Source of the DNA: Bifidobacterium breve
GTDB taxonomy: Bacteria > Actinomycetota > Actinomycetes > Nanopelagicales > Nanopelagicaceae
NCBI GenBank assembly: GCA_945866155.1
Contig: CAMBGL010000003.1
Span: 1-24,684, forward strand
Reading direction: 5' to 3'
Length of the DNA stretch: 24,684 bases
The notes beneath the pieces are model-generated. The model worked only from the letters and a program-made list of their open reading frames with translations. It was not told the origin of the DNA and did not search any database. Of the stretch, positions 1-8,288 are shown in pieces (position 1 is the stretch's first letter; the number at the start of each line of letters is the position of its first letter). Made by a program: the position numbers and the translations under genes.

Positions 1-227
1 CCGAAATTAGCACCACCGAAATTACTTCCGCCCATGTCGTAGTTCTGACGCTTCTGTGAATCACTCAATACTTCATACGCTGCAGTTACTTCCTTGAATC
101 TATCTTGTACAGATGGATCAGGATTGACATCGGGATGTAGTTCTCGTGCGATCTTGCGATAAGCCTTTTTGATTTCATCAGCTGAAGCACCGCGAGATAC
201 ACCAAGGGTTTGATAATGATCGGCCAC
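1..227 (-). CDS. dnaJ: DnaJ chaperone, N-terminal part (cut by window edge)
   Basis: Co-chaperone that stimulates DnaK ATP hydrolysis and delivers unfolded substrates. Only about 75 residues are in the window. They cover a complete J domain: a GTG start giving VADHYQTLGVS, the helix around ADEIKKAYRKIA, and the HPD signature at residues 31-33 that contacts DnaK. The first residues of a glycine-rich linker (GGSNFGGANF) follow. The GTG comes directly after the TAA of hrcA with no spacer base, and a GAGG Shine-Dalgarno lies inside the end of hrcA, so translation is probably coupled. A dnaJ directly after hrcA, without dnaK or grpE beside it, is the usual arrangement of the second actinobacterial dnaJ copy (dnaJ2). 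The zinc-finger and C-terminal domains lie outside the window. Confidence 0.95.
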   Translation of the reverse strand, partial: MADHYQTLGVSRGASADEIKKAYRKIARELHPDVNPDPSVQDRFKEVTAAYEVLSDSQKRQNYDMGGSNFGGANF

Positions 228-1241
228 TTACACACCCTCATTTATAAATCGTCCGACATAACGTGCAACCGCTGAAACTGCTGCCATCGAGCCTGCGTAA
301 TCCATACGGGTTGGCCCGATAATTCCAAGTGCACCTAGTGGTGAACTATCACTGCCGTATCCAACAGTTACTAGTGAAGTCGAACGAAGATTTGTTTCGC
401 TCTGCTCAGAACCAATACGAACCTTTACCGTCTCATTTGCATCACCGAGTAAACGAAGCAATACAACTTGTTCTTCAAGGGCTTCAAGTACAGGATGCAT
501 TTGCGTTGAAAAATCCTCTTGGAATCTAGCTAAGTTCGCTGTTCCTGCAAGTACAACTTTTTGCTCTGGTTGTTCCATTGCCATTTCAATAACGGTAGAC
601 AAAACGATGGCAACATCGCGACGATCACTCGTGGAATAACTCTCCATGATTCCTGTCAAGCGCTCTGCAACATCGGGAAGACTCTGACCCATCATGGCAT
701 TGTTGAGTTGGTTTCGAATCGCAGAAATAAATTGGTCTGGCACATCTTTAGTAAGTTCAATCGCACGCTGTTCGATACGTCCAGCATCTGTAATCAAAAT
801 AACCATCAGACGCGAACTTGTGAGAGAAACTATTTCAACGTGGCGCACTCGTGACTTCACCATTGTTGGATATTGCACAACTGCTACTTGCTTAGTGACA
901 TCAGCTAGAAGGCGCACTGTTCGCATAACAACATCATCTAGATCTAAGGCACCTTCAAGGAAAGTTTCAATAGCGCGACGCTCCGCACTAGATAAAGGCT
1001 TCACTGTTGCTAATTTGTCCACAAATACGCGATAACCCAAATCTGTTGGAATACGGCCAGCGCTTGTATGAGGCTGAGTTATTAGGCCCTCATCTTCTAG
1101 GACTGCCATCTCATTTCGAATTGTCGCAGGAGAAATTCCAAGCCCGTGACGATCAGCAATCGACTTAGAACCAACAGGTTCTTGAGTCGCCACATACTCA
1201 TCAACTATGGCGCGAAGAATTTCTAAACGACGAGATGACAT
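228..1241 (-). CDS. hrcA: Heat-inducible transcription repressor HrcA
   Basis: Repressor that binds CIRCE operators of chaperone genes and is kept active by GroEL. The 337-residue protein has the family's usual length. Its N-terminal winged helix (about residues 1-75) includes SSRRLEILRAIVDEYVATQEP and the recognition region GISPATIRNEMAVLEDEG, typical of HrcA. The central GAF-like dimerisation region and the C-terminal GPTRMDYAG segment near residue 310 are also characteristic. It starts five bases after the DoxX-like stop and ends exactly at the dnaJ start. The start codon has no clear Shine-Dalgarno, so it may depend on readthrough translation from upstream. No CIRCE inverted repeat was found near it or elsewhere in the window, so autoregulation is not evident here. 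Confidence 0.95.
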   Translation of the reverse strand: MSSRRLEILRAIVDEYVATQEPVGSKSIADRHGLGISPATIRNEMAVLEDEGLITQPHTSAGRIPTDLGYRVFVDKLATVKPLSSAERRAIETFLEGALDLDDVVMRTVRLLADVTKQVAVVQYPTMVKSRVRHVEIVSLTSSRLMVILITDAGRIEQRAIELTKDVPDQFISAIRNQLNNAMMGQSLPDVAERLTGIMESYSTSDRRDVAIVLSTVIEMAMEQPEQKVVLAGTANLARFQEDFSTQMHPVLEALEEQVVLLRLLGDANETVKVRIGSEQSETNLRSTSLVTVGYGSDSSPLGALGIIGPTRMDYAGSMAAVSAVARYVGRFINEGV

Positions 1242-1246
1242 GGCTT

Positions 1247-1585
1247 TTAGATAGTCACGATTGCAACAGAAAGAAGTGTCAGTAGAAAAAATGCAGGGAA
1301 TGCAGTCTTTGGTTTATTTGCGCGAAAGTGGAAGAAAATAGCGCCAGCCATCGTGACCCACAAAATTAGGAGTGGAACCCATTGCATCCATGTAAAGCGA
1401 AGTCCTGTCACTAAACCAAGTGCCGCCAGCGCTTCGACCACACCTATGAGACGTGCAATCCAATCTTTGATATTGACTTCGCGTGTGCCAGAGAGCCCTT
1501 TCTCATTTCCACTGGCCTTTGAGAGTCCAGAGATAACGAAAATAAGGGCAAGAAAAGCAACGATCACATTATGCGTAGTGTTCAT
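1247..1585 (-). CDS. DoxX-like small integral membrane protein
   Basis: A 112-residue, very hydrophobic protein with about four predicted transmembrane segments (roughly residues 6-24, 44-62, 68-86 and 93-111). The opening hydrophobic helix followed by ISGLSKASG and the later GVVEALAALGLVTGL resemble the DoxX/DoxX-like family (the helix followed by a G-x-x-K loop and the conserved E in helix 2). Its biochemical role is unknown; DoxX relatives have been linked to respiratory quinol oxidation or redox stress, but nothing here shows that. It lies between hemW and hrcA, 14 bases after hemW and 5 bases before hrcA, so it is probably co-transcribed with both. The ATG at 1585 lacks a strong Shine-Dalgarno. 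Confidence 0.75.
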   Translation of the reverse strand: MNTTHNVIVAFLALIFVISGLSKASGNEKGLSGTREVNIKDWIARLIGVVEALAALGLVTGLRFTWMQWVPLLILWVTMAGAIFFHFRANKPKTAFPAFFLLTLLSVAIVTI

Positions 1586-1599
1586 AGTGGTCGAGGATA

Positions 1600-2724
1600 C
1601 TAGATAACTAATTCGCGCACGATACGGTCTGCGATAAGGCGCCCCTGTGGGCTCAATTGTAGATGTTTATCAACCATGCTGATGTGGCCACTTTCGCGAT
1701 AACTTTCAATACGCTCCAACTGCGTTGGTGTCAGATTTGAAATATTAATTCCATCTCGCATCCGAATTGCCAACATTATTGATTCATCTCTCATCTGCTC
1801 TTGCGTCAATATTTCACTATCTAATATCGGGCTTTCCCCACTAAATAATTTTGACTTATACGTTGTTGGATGTTTGAGATTCCAAAACCGTTTTCCATCA
1901 ATATGTGAATGAGCACCCGGTCCTAGGCCCCACCAATTCTTATTCTCCCAATATGCAATGTTGTGTCTGCATTCATGTCCTGGCTTTGACCAATTACTCA
2001 GTTCATACCATTGCAAACCTGCTTGATTACACATTTGATTGACAAGCAAATACATATCAGCCATCAAATCATCATTGGGCATTGAAATATCTCCGCGCTT
2101 TATTTGCGCAGCAAGTTTGGTTCCAGTCTCAACAATGAGTGCATATGCACTTATATGGTCAACACCTAAGGAAAGAGCGGACTCGATACTTGTGCGCCAA
2201 TCTTCTAGCGACTCCCCCGGTGTTCCATAAATGAGATCAACACTCACACTTGAAAAACCTGCCTCGCGCGCCATCTCAACAGCCTTTGCGACATTAGCTG
2301 GATTATGAGTTCTATCCAAAGTTGCAAGTACGTGAGGGACCGCCGATTGCATTCCAAATGAGATTCGGTTGAATCCTGCATCAAGGTATTGGCGCATCTT
2401 CTCTGGTGTTACAGAATCTGGGTTTGCCTCTAATGTAATTTCACAATTCTCTGTAAGACCATTGCGATCACGAATGGCACTAATTACTCGCCCTAAATCA
2501 GCAGCTGGCAAAAGACTTGGAGTGCCACCACCAAAGAAAATAGTCGGCGCTACATCAGTTGGAGCACTATCGAGTTCCTTGAGAACAGCATCAATGTAAT
2601 CGTTACTCACGATTTCTAAAGTTGCACCATCTTGTAATTCATTAGGTGTGTAGGTGTTGAAATCACAGTATCCGCATCTTTTGATGCAATATGGAATATG
2701 AACGTAGAACGATAGTTCTGACAT
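1600..2724 (-). CDS. hemW: Radical SAM heme chaperone HemW (HemN-like)
   Basis: Radical SAM protein now understood as a heme-binding chaperone that delivers heme to target proteins; it was formerly annotated as oxygen-independent coproporphyrinogen III oxidase. The 374-residue protein opens with FYVHIPYCIKRCGYCDFNTY, with the CX3CX2C cluster cysteines at residues 13, 17 and 20. The residue after the third cysteine is followed by Phe, where true HemN has a fourth Cys, which points to HemW. GGGTPS (65-70) is the SAM-binding glycine motif, and the C-terminal winged-helix HemN domain follows from about 290. The ATG lies two bases after the lepA stop. The lepA-hemW-hrcA-dnaJ order is a common arrangement in Gram-positive bacteria, including actinobacteria. 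Confidence 0.93.
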   Translation of the reverse strand: MSELSFYVHIPYCIKRCGYCDFNTYTPNELQDGATLEIVSNDYIDAVLKELDSAPTDVAPTIFFGGGTPSLLPAADLGRVISAIRDRNGLTENCEITLEANPDSVTPEKMRQYLDAGFNRISFGMQSAVPHVLATLDRTHNPANVAKAVEMAREAGFSSVSVDLIYGTPGESLEDWRTSIESALSLGVDHISAYALIVETGTKLAAQIKRGDISMPNDDLMADMYLLVNQMCNQAGLQWYELSNWSKPGHECRHNIAYWENKNWWGLGPGAHSHIDGKRFWNLKHPTTYKSKLFSGESPILDSEILTQEQMRDESIMLAIRMRDGINISNLTPTQLERIESYRESGHISMVDKHLQLSPQGRLIADRIVRELVI

Positions 2725-2726
2725 AG

Positions 2727-4601
2727 CTACTGCTTTCGTGCGGCTTTCACCTTTTCGATATCAGCATCTGTTGCCAGGGCAGCGACGAAGGCTTCCTGTG
2801 GAACTTCTACTCGTCCCACCATCTTCATGCGCTTCTTTCCCTCTTTCTGCTTCTCGAGCAGTTTGCGCTTACGAGAGATATCTCCACCATAACATTTTGC
2901 CAAAACATCTTTACGGATTGCTCGAATACTTTCGCGAGCAATAATGCGAGAACCAATCGCTGCCTGAATAGGAACTTCGAATTGCTGGCGAGGAATAAGT
3001 TCGCGCAATTTTCCAGTCATCATCACGCCGTAGGCATAAGCCTTATCGCGGTGAACGATTGCGCTAAATGCATCTACTGCTTCGCCTTGCAACAAAATAT
3101 CTACCTTTACAAGATTTCCTTCTTCATCGCCCTTTTCTTCATAATCGAGGGAGGCATAGCCCTTCGTGCGAGATTTGAGTTGATCAAAGAAATCGAAAAC
3201 AATTTCGGCAAGTGGCAAGGTGTAGCGAATCTCAACGCGATCTTCTGAGATGTAATCCATTCCAAGTAATACACCACGGCGTTCTTGGCAGAGTTCCATA
3301 ATCGTTCCGATGAACTCTGATGGGGCGAGAATCGTTGATTTCACAATCGGCTCTTGGACACTTGCAACTTTGCCATCAGGAAATTCCGAAGGATTAGTGA
3401 CACGAATTTCGCGACCATCATCCATCGTTACGTTGTAAACAACGTTTGGTGCTGTGGAAATAAGATTTAGATTTGATTCGCGCTCTAAGCGTTCGCGCAC
3501 AATTTCCATATGAAGCAGACCCAAGAAGCCACATCGGAATCCAAAACCAAGAGCTGCAGAAGATTCTGGTTCATAGACAAGGGCGGCATCGTTTAGTTGT
3601 AATTTATCTAACGCTTCGCGAAGCACAGGAAAATCAGCGCCATCGAGTGGAAAGAGACCAGAGAAAACCATTGGCTTTGGATCTTTATATCCAGAGAGTG
3701 CCTGCTTTGTTGGATTGTTATATGTAGTAACAGTGTCACCTACGCGAGATTGGCGAACATCTTTCACACCAGTAATCAAATAACCTACTTCGCCAACACC
3801 GAGTCCCTTACTTGCAACTGGCTCTGGTGAAATAACACCAACTTCTAGCGCTTCATGTCGAACGCCAGTTGAAAACATTTGAATTTGTTCACGTGGTGAA
3901 AGGTGGCCATCGATGACGCGAACGTAAGTAACTACACCGCGATATGAGTCGTACACAGAGTCAAAGATCAATGCGCGCGCAGGTGCATTTGCATCACCCT
4001 TTGGTGCAGGAATTTGAGCAACAATCTGGTCGAGAAGTTCTGCAACACCATCGCCGGTCTTACCTGAAACACGTAAACAATCTTCGGGCTCGCAGCCAAT
4101 GAGTTTGGCAAGTTCTGCAGCAAACTTTTCAGGTTGAGCGTTAGGTAAATCAATCTTGTTGAGTACAGGAATGATGGTCAGGTTGTTCTCCATTGCAAGA
4201 TAAAGATTTGCAAGAGTTTGCGCTTCAATTCCTTGCGCACAATCAACGAGTAATACTGCACCTTCACATGCTGCAAGCGAGCGCGAAACTTCATAAGTAA
4301 AGTCCACGTGACCCGGTGTATCAATCATGTTCAGGATGTATTCGTTGCCATCGAGGCCACTTCGCCATGGAAGGCGTACCGCTTGTGACTTGATGGTGAT
4401 TCCGCGTTCGCGTTCAATGTCCATACGATCTAAATATTGTGCGCGCATATTGCGTGGATCAACTACCTCAGTGATTCCCAGCATGCGATCGGCAAGAGTT
4501 GATTTGCCGTGATCGATATGGGCAATGATGCAGAAATTACGAATCTGCTCTGGATTAGTTGCTGCGGGTTGGGGCGCCTTAGCAAGTGAAATTGCAGGCA
4601 T
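2727..4601 (-). CDS. lepA: Elongation factor 4 (LepA), translational GTPase
   Basis: Ribosome-associated GTPase implicated in back-translocation and in initiation or assembly under stress. The 624-residue protein is slightly longer than E. coli LepA because of a short N-terminal extension (MPAISLAKAPQPAATNPEQ). GTPase motifs are intact: AHIDHGKS (27-34), DTPGH (94-98) and NKID (148-151). The LepA-specific C-terminal domain is present, with GGDISRKRKLLEKQKEGKKRM near residue 575. A GAGG Shine-Dalgarno lies eight bases before the ATG. It follows rpsT by 32 bases and runs into hemW with a two-base gap. Identification is essentially certain. Confidence 0.98.
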   Translation of the reverse strand: MPAISLAKAPQPAATNPEQIRNFCIIAHIDHGKSTLADRMLGITEVVDPRNMRAQYLDRMDIERERGITIKSQAVRLPWRSGLDGNEYILNMIDTPGHVDFTYEVSRSLAACEGAVLLVDCAQGIEAQTLANLYLAMENNLTIIPVLNKIDLPNAQPEKFAAELAKLIGCEPEDCLRVSGKTGDGVAELLDQIVAQIPAPKGDANAPARALIFDSVYDSYRGVVTYVRVIDGHLSPREQIQMFSTGVRHEALEVGVISPEPVASKGLGVGEVGYLITGVKDVRQSRVGDTVTTYNNPTKQALSGYKDPKPMVFSGLFPLDGADFPVLREALDKLQLNDAALVYEPESSAALGFGFRCGFLGLLHMEIVRERLERESNLNLISTAPNVVYNVTMDDGREIRVTNPSEFPDGKVASVQEPIVKSTILAPSEFIGTIMELCQERRGVLLGMDYISEDRVEIRYTLPLAEIVFDFFDQLKSRTKGYASLDYEEKGDEEGNLVKVDILLQGEAVDAFSAIVHRDKAYAYGVMMTGKLRELIPRQQFEVPIQAAIGSRIIARESIRAIRKDVLAKCYGGDISRKRKLLEKQKEGKKRMKMVGRVEVPQEAFVAALATDADIEKVKAARKQ

Positions 4602-4633
4602 GAACCTAGCCTCGCTTTAGTGTGTAAAAGGAA

Positions 4634-4903
4634 TTAACGTGCGCCGGCTTTGGCAGCAGCCTTAGCCATTGATGACTTCTTATTTGCTGCAGCATTCTTA
4701 TGAAGAACACCCTTTGCAACTGCAATATCGAGTGCCTTTGAAGCAGTGCGAAGTTCAGTTGTAATTGCGCCTGCATCGCCTGCAGTTACTGTGTCGCGAA
4801 ATTTACGGACGGCAGACTTGATTGATGAGCGAACACTTTTGTTGCGAAGGCGAGCCTTCTCATTTGTCTTGATTCGCTTGATCTGCGACTTGATATTTGC
4901 CAC
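4634..4903 (-). CDS. rpsT: 30S ribosomal protein bS20
   Basis: Primary 16S rRNA-binding protein of the small subunit. The 89-residue, lysine- and arginine-rich sequence starts MANIKSQIKRIKTNEKAR and has the usual bS20 length. The C-terminal GVLHKNAAANKKSSMAK block is diagnostic. The start codon is GTG, with GGAG ten bases upstream. E. coli rpsT also uses a weak start codon (UUG), which is tied to its translational autoregulation; whether GTG serves that role here is inference. It is on the same strand as holA and lepA, separated from holA by 104 bases that contain a candidate promoter, so it probably heads the rpsT-lepA-hemW-DoxX-hrcA-dnaJ unit. Confidence 0.97.
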   Translation of the reverse strand: MANIKSQIKRIKTNEKARLRNKSVRSSIKSAVRKFRDTVTAGDAGAITTELRTASKALDIAVAKGVLHKNAAANKKSSMAKAAAKAGAR

Positions 4904-4965
4904 GTCTGTATATCTCCGAACTTTCTAGAACCTGTGTGGTTTACGCCCGTATGGGCAGAGGCGAA

Positions 4966-4995
4966 AGGTTACCGTAGAGAGGGCATCGGACTCAA
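4966..4995 (-). promoter_or_regulatory. Candidate promoter for rpsT-lepA
   Basis: On the minus strand a TTGAGT hexamer (4990-4995, four of six matches to TTGACA) lies 18 bases before TAACCT (4966-4971), which fits the TAnnnT -10 pattern. Transcription would start near 4958, giving a leader of about 55 bases before the rpsT GTG. The same TAACCT box appears upstream of etfB and the first glycosyltransferase gene. This is found by eye and not tested. Confidence 0.4.
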
Positions 4996-5007
4996 ACTGA
5001 GGCAGAT

Positions 5008-5958
5008 TTAGCGCATAGAACGGGCAGTTGTAATCCTTTTGACCGCTTTTTCGAGGGCGTAAATGGGATCACTGGCCGCACCTTTTACTTGCGCATCAGC
5101 TAACGCAATTGCACTGACCGCATCGGCTAATCCGCGCGGACTCCAATGTGTGAGCTGTCTGCGCGCTTTATCAATTTGCCATGGCGCCATTCCTAATTGA
5201 CCAGCTAATTCAAATGATTTACTTCCGCGATTAGTTCCTGAAACTTTTGCAATAGAGCGAAGCGCTGATGCAATTGCACTCGTGACCATGACTGGATCAG
5301 TTCCTGTCTCTAGCGCACTTCGAAGACTGACAAGGGCTACAGATAAATTTCCCTCAATTGCAGCATCGGCAACATCAAATCCTGTTGTTTCAACTCTGCC
5401 CTGATGAAATTTATCAACAATTGCTTCATCGATTACTCCTGCTGGTGCATCTGCTGCAATCTGACTAACAGCAGATTGGAGTTCGCGAAGTTCGCCACCT
5501 AACGCGCCAACGAGTGCCGCAACGGCGCCAGGAGATGCCTTGCGACCTGCATCGAGAAATAGATTGCGGGCAAACTCAACTTTTTCTGCCTCTTTTTTCA
5601 AAGGCTCGCAAGCAATAATTTCTGGCTTTACCTTCTTGATTGCATCAAGGAGTGCCTTGCCTTTGACTCCGCCTTTGTGCAGAAATATAACAGTTGTTGA
5701 TGCATCAACTTCACCTAAATATCGAATCAATTCATCTTTATTATCTTCAGGCAAATCTTGTAAGTCGCGAATAATGAGGCCGCGACGCTCAGAGAAAAGA
5801 GATGGCGAGAGTGCATCGGCAATATCGCCCACAATTGTGTCAGCGGCAAAAAGATTCGTTATTTCTGCGTTCTCGCTCTTGAGTTCAACCATAATCTTGG
5901 CGAGGGCTCGATCGGCAAGGGCTGCTTCAGAGCCGAGAACGAGATAAAACGAATTCAT
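5008..5958 (-). CDS. holA: DNA polymerase III subunit delta
   Basis: Clamp-loader subunit that opens the beta sliding clamp. From the ATG at 5958 the protein has 316 residues, the usual length. It opens MNSFYLVLGSEAALADRAL, the typical actinobacterial HolA N-terminus. Middle-region segments such as VIFLHKGGVKGKALLDAIKK and the C-terminal collar-type helices with SPRGLADAVSAIALADAQVKG match the delta family. A GTG directly before this ATG could also start the frame, but GGGGAG (5965-5970) is only three bases from the GTG and six from the ATG, favouring the ATG. The gene follows comEC by 14 bases, as in many actinobacteria where comEA-comEC-holA are linked. Confidence 0.93.
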   Translation of the reverse strand: MNSFYLVLGSEAALADRALAKIMVELKSENAEITNLFAADTIVGDIADALSPSLFSERRGLIIRDLQDLPEDNKDELIRYLGEVDASTTVIFLHKGGVKGKALLDAIKKVKPEIIACEPLKKEAEKVEFARNLFLDAGRKASPGAVAALVGALGGELRELQSAVSQIAADAPAGVIDEAIVDKFHQGRVETTGFDVADAAIEGNLSVALVSLRSALETGTDPVMVTSAIASALRSIAKVSGTNRGSKSFELAGQLGMAPWQIDKARRQLTHWSPRGLADAVSAIALADAQVKGAASDPIYALEKAVKRITTARSMR

Positions 5959-5964
5959 CACCGG

Positions 5965-5970
5965 CTCCCC
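5965..5970 (-). promoter_or_regulatory. Ribosome binding site deciding the holA start
   Basis: GGGGAG on the minus strand. The spacing is six bases to ATG 5958 and three bases to the alternative GTG at 5961, so the ATG is preferred. Confidence 0.6.
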
Positions 5971-5972
5971 TC

Positions 5973-8072
5973 TTACCTAAATAAATCTAAACCACTCTTA
6001 CTTGTTCGAATAGAAATCTTATGCCCATGCGCGCTAAGAGCAATGGCGCCATCACGATCGGTTCGCACAACTCTAGCGCCACCCTGCCTCAATGCAGCAA
6101 TGGTACTAAGAGCGGGATGTCCGTAGGAATTACCTGCTCCCACAGAAATAATTGCCACTTGCGGATTCAATACTTTCATCAAAGTCTCATCCTGATATTT
6201 AGAACCATGATGACTTACCTTGTAAATATCAACGCGATGAAGCAATGGCGCTATCTGTGATTGAGCAGGAGGTTCTAAATCGCCTGCAGCAAAGAGTGAG
6301 TAATCCCTTGTTTCTATCAGTAGCCCAACGCTGGAATTATTTATTGCAGAACCATCTCCGGGCATTGATTCAAATGCGCGAACTGAAGTTTCTGGCCACA
6401 GCACTGCAATCTTTATCTTGCTTTCAATACTTGTTCGCATTCCTTGATGAACAATAGTTATTGGCGTTTTTCCCATAAGTTCGTAGACGCGTTGGCTCTC
6501 AACTTGGGGTTCACTATTTGTGCTTACCCATAGCGCTCCAACTCTTCGCCCATTCAGTGCACCTTCTAAACCTTCAACATGGTCGGCGTGAAAATGCGTA
6601 AGGATCATCAAGGAAATTTCCTTGATGCCTAGCTGTCGTAAACAACGATCTTCGGCTGAAGAATCGGGCCCTACATCAATCACGATTGCTCTGTGAGATC
6701 CGAGGTTGAGAACTAAGGAATCACCTTGGCCAACATCGCATTGCGCCACCTGCCAATCACCAGATGGAAAGCGGTGAATCCATGTACTCGCTAATAGCAA
6801 AATCAAGAAGAAGATAATCATTTTGCGGAAGATGGGTTGGAGAAAAATCCGCATCGATATCGCTATCGTAATAATGAGGATTATTCGAATAAATCCCTGC
6901 CTGCCAACACCAAGTGATACCACCGGAAAATGTGATGCCCATTCCGCCACAGCGCCAATAAATGCAGCTGGGTATCGAATAATGAAAATCAATATTGCGC
7001 TAACGATTGGAAGAATTGGCGCAAGTAGTGCTGCAATAAAGCCCAGAATCGTAATTGGGGCGACAACTGGAGCTGCCAATAGATTTGCAACGACAGATAT
7101 TGGAGAGATGTAGCCAGAGAGTGCTACAAGAATTGGTGAACAAAACAGAGTTGCAGCAATCGGTGGCGCGAGTGCCTGTGCAAATATCTTGGGAACAAAT
7201 CTAGTGAAATAAGTGATGATCTTTGGAGCAAAGAGTAGAAGTCCAGCAGTTGCCATAACTGATAATGCGAATCCAGCATCACGGCTCTGCCATGGATCCA
7301 CAATTACTACCGCTCCCATTGCAAAACCTAGCGCTGGTAATGAATCACGAGCTCGTCCGCTACCTTGCGCAAGTAGTAACACTGCAGCCATTGCAGCAGC
7401 ACGCAAGACAGATGGCGACGGACGAACGAGTGCAATAAATGCAATCAATGTCAGCGCTGTAGCCCCGAGCCTCCATCTAAGTTTGCGTACTAAAAACTGC
7501 ATAAGCCAGAGCACAAATCCTGAAACGATTGCAAAATTTGCACCACTGACTGCAACTAAGTGGGTAAGTCCCGACCTCTTCATCGACTCTTTAAACTGTG
7601 CACTTTGTTTTGAAGTATCACCAAGGACCATCCCCGGAATCAATGCACCAGAATCACCATCGCCACTGATTTCTCGCAGACCGGTTCTAATGCTGCCAAG
7701 TGTGCGAGCTAGGCGTGATGCAGGAGTAAGAACAGTGATATCACCTTCAAGGAGCGCTAGCACCGCAACTCGCGCTTCATCGCTACGGATTACTCGTGCA
7801 CGTCCACTAAAACTCTGGCCGGGCAATAATGAATATGAATGTGAATCTTGAGTAATAATCCTTACTGGAATGCGCAGATCGAATTTTCCGAGCTCACCTT
7901 CAATATGCACCGCTCGTGCAAGAAATGTGTAGTTTTGCGGTGCAAATGTTGAGCCGTAGACCTTGCGCACACTCTTTGTTGGATCAGTAACAACCTGGGC
8001 GATGAGATCAATACTCGATCCATTGAATTGCCTTATCGCCGAGTTTTCAAGTGATTGTTGTCGAAGTGACAT
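5973..8072 (-). CDS. comEC: ComEC/Rec2 DNA-uptake channel, first-ATG form
   Basis: Polytopic membrane channel that takes single-stranded DNA across the inner membrane in natural transformation. The 699 residues from the first ATG include the soluble OB-like region, the Competence domain with LTHLVAVSGANFAIVSG (169-185), many transmembrane segments (about 180-430), and a C-terminal metallo-beta-lactamase domain. That domain has CDVGQGDS (445-452), the metal site THFHADH (492-498) and SHHGSKYQ (620-627). The membrane segments that normally precede the OB region are missing from this form. They are encoded in frame directly upstream (8073-8288), but no ATG, GTG or TTG starts them; see the separate entry. 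The gene lies between comEA and holA, the standard actinobacterial context. Confidence 0.9.
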   Translation of the reverse strand: MSLRQQSLENSAIRQFNGSSIDLIAQVVTDPTKSVRKVYGSTFAPQNYTFLARAVHIEGELGKFDLRIPVRIITQDSHSYSLLPGQSFSGRARVIRSDEARVAVLALLEGDITVLTPASRLARTLGSIRTGLREISGDGDSGALIPGMVLGDTSKQSAQFKESMKRSGLTHLVAVSGANFAIVSGFVLWLMQFLVRKLRWRLGATALTLIAFIALVRPSPSVLRAAAMAAVLLLAQGSGRARDSLPALGFAMGAVVIVDPWQSRDAGFALSVMATAGLLLFAPKIITYFTRFVPKIFAQALAPPIAATLFCSPILVALSGYISPISVVANLLAAPVVAPITILGFIAALLAPILPIVSAILIFIIRYPAAFIGAVAEWASHFPVVSLGVGRQGFIRIILIITIAISMRIFLQPIFRKMIIFFLILLLASTWIHRFPSGDWQVAQCDVGQGDSLVLNLGSHRAIVIDVGPDSSAEDRCLRQLGIKEISLMILTHFHADHVEGLEGALNGRRVGALWVSTNSEPQVESQRVYELMGKTPITIVHQGMRTSIESKIKIAVLWPETSVRAFESMPGDGSAINNSSVGLLIETRDYSLFAAGDLEPPAQSQIAPLLHRVDIYKVSHHGSKYQDETLMKVLNPQVAIISVGAGNSYGHPALSTIAALRQGGARVVRTDRDGAIALSAHGHKISIRTSKSGLDLFR

Positions 8073-8288
8073 AGTTAGCGAGCCAACTAAAAGTGCCGCA
8101 ACAACAACAATGAGACGAGCTTTGTGGCTAAAGATTGCAAAGAGTGTGAGTGTGAGTGAAATTATTACTATGCGCCATGGAGCAAGTGCGCTTTGAGCAA
8201 GTGCTCCAGCCCAAATGGCTGCACCAATAACTAGCGCACGATAATCAACTAAACGCTGACTTTGCTCTTGAACTCTTCGAATTTTGCG
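8073..8288 (-). other. comEC: In-frame N-terminal extension of comEC without a standard start codon
   Basis: The comEC frame stays open for 72 codons upstream of its first ATG, back to a TAG at 8289-8291 inside the end of comEA. The translation contains VDYRALVIGAAIWAGALAQ and then VIISLTLTLFAIF and RLIVVVAALLVGSL, which read as the first membrane helices expected of ComEC. None of the 72 codons is ATG, GTG, TTG or CTG; ATT occurs several times. comEA ends at 8249, so the extension overlaps its tail in another frame. Possible explanations are an ATT start, a one-base indel (natural or from assembly), or -1 frameshifting from comEA. Starting near the comEA stop would give about 755 residues, closer to the family's usual length. 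Confidence 0.7.

Noticed and set aside
4945..4956. GCCC-GTAT-GGGC hairpin as a holA terminator
   Set aside because: The stem is only four bases and there is no U tract on either strand.
5540..5947. 135-residue plus-strand open frame opposite holA
   Set aside because: Antisense shadow with serine- and arginine-rich composition and no motif.
7213..7851. 212-residue plus-strand open frame opposite comEC
   Set aside because: It is the mirror of a strongly supported membrane protein gene; its composition (rich in A, S, T, R) is that of an antisense shadow, with no recognisable motif or start signal.
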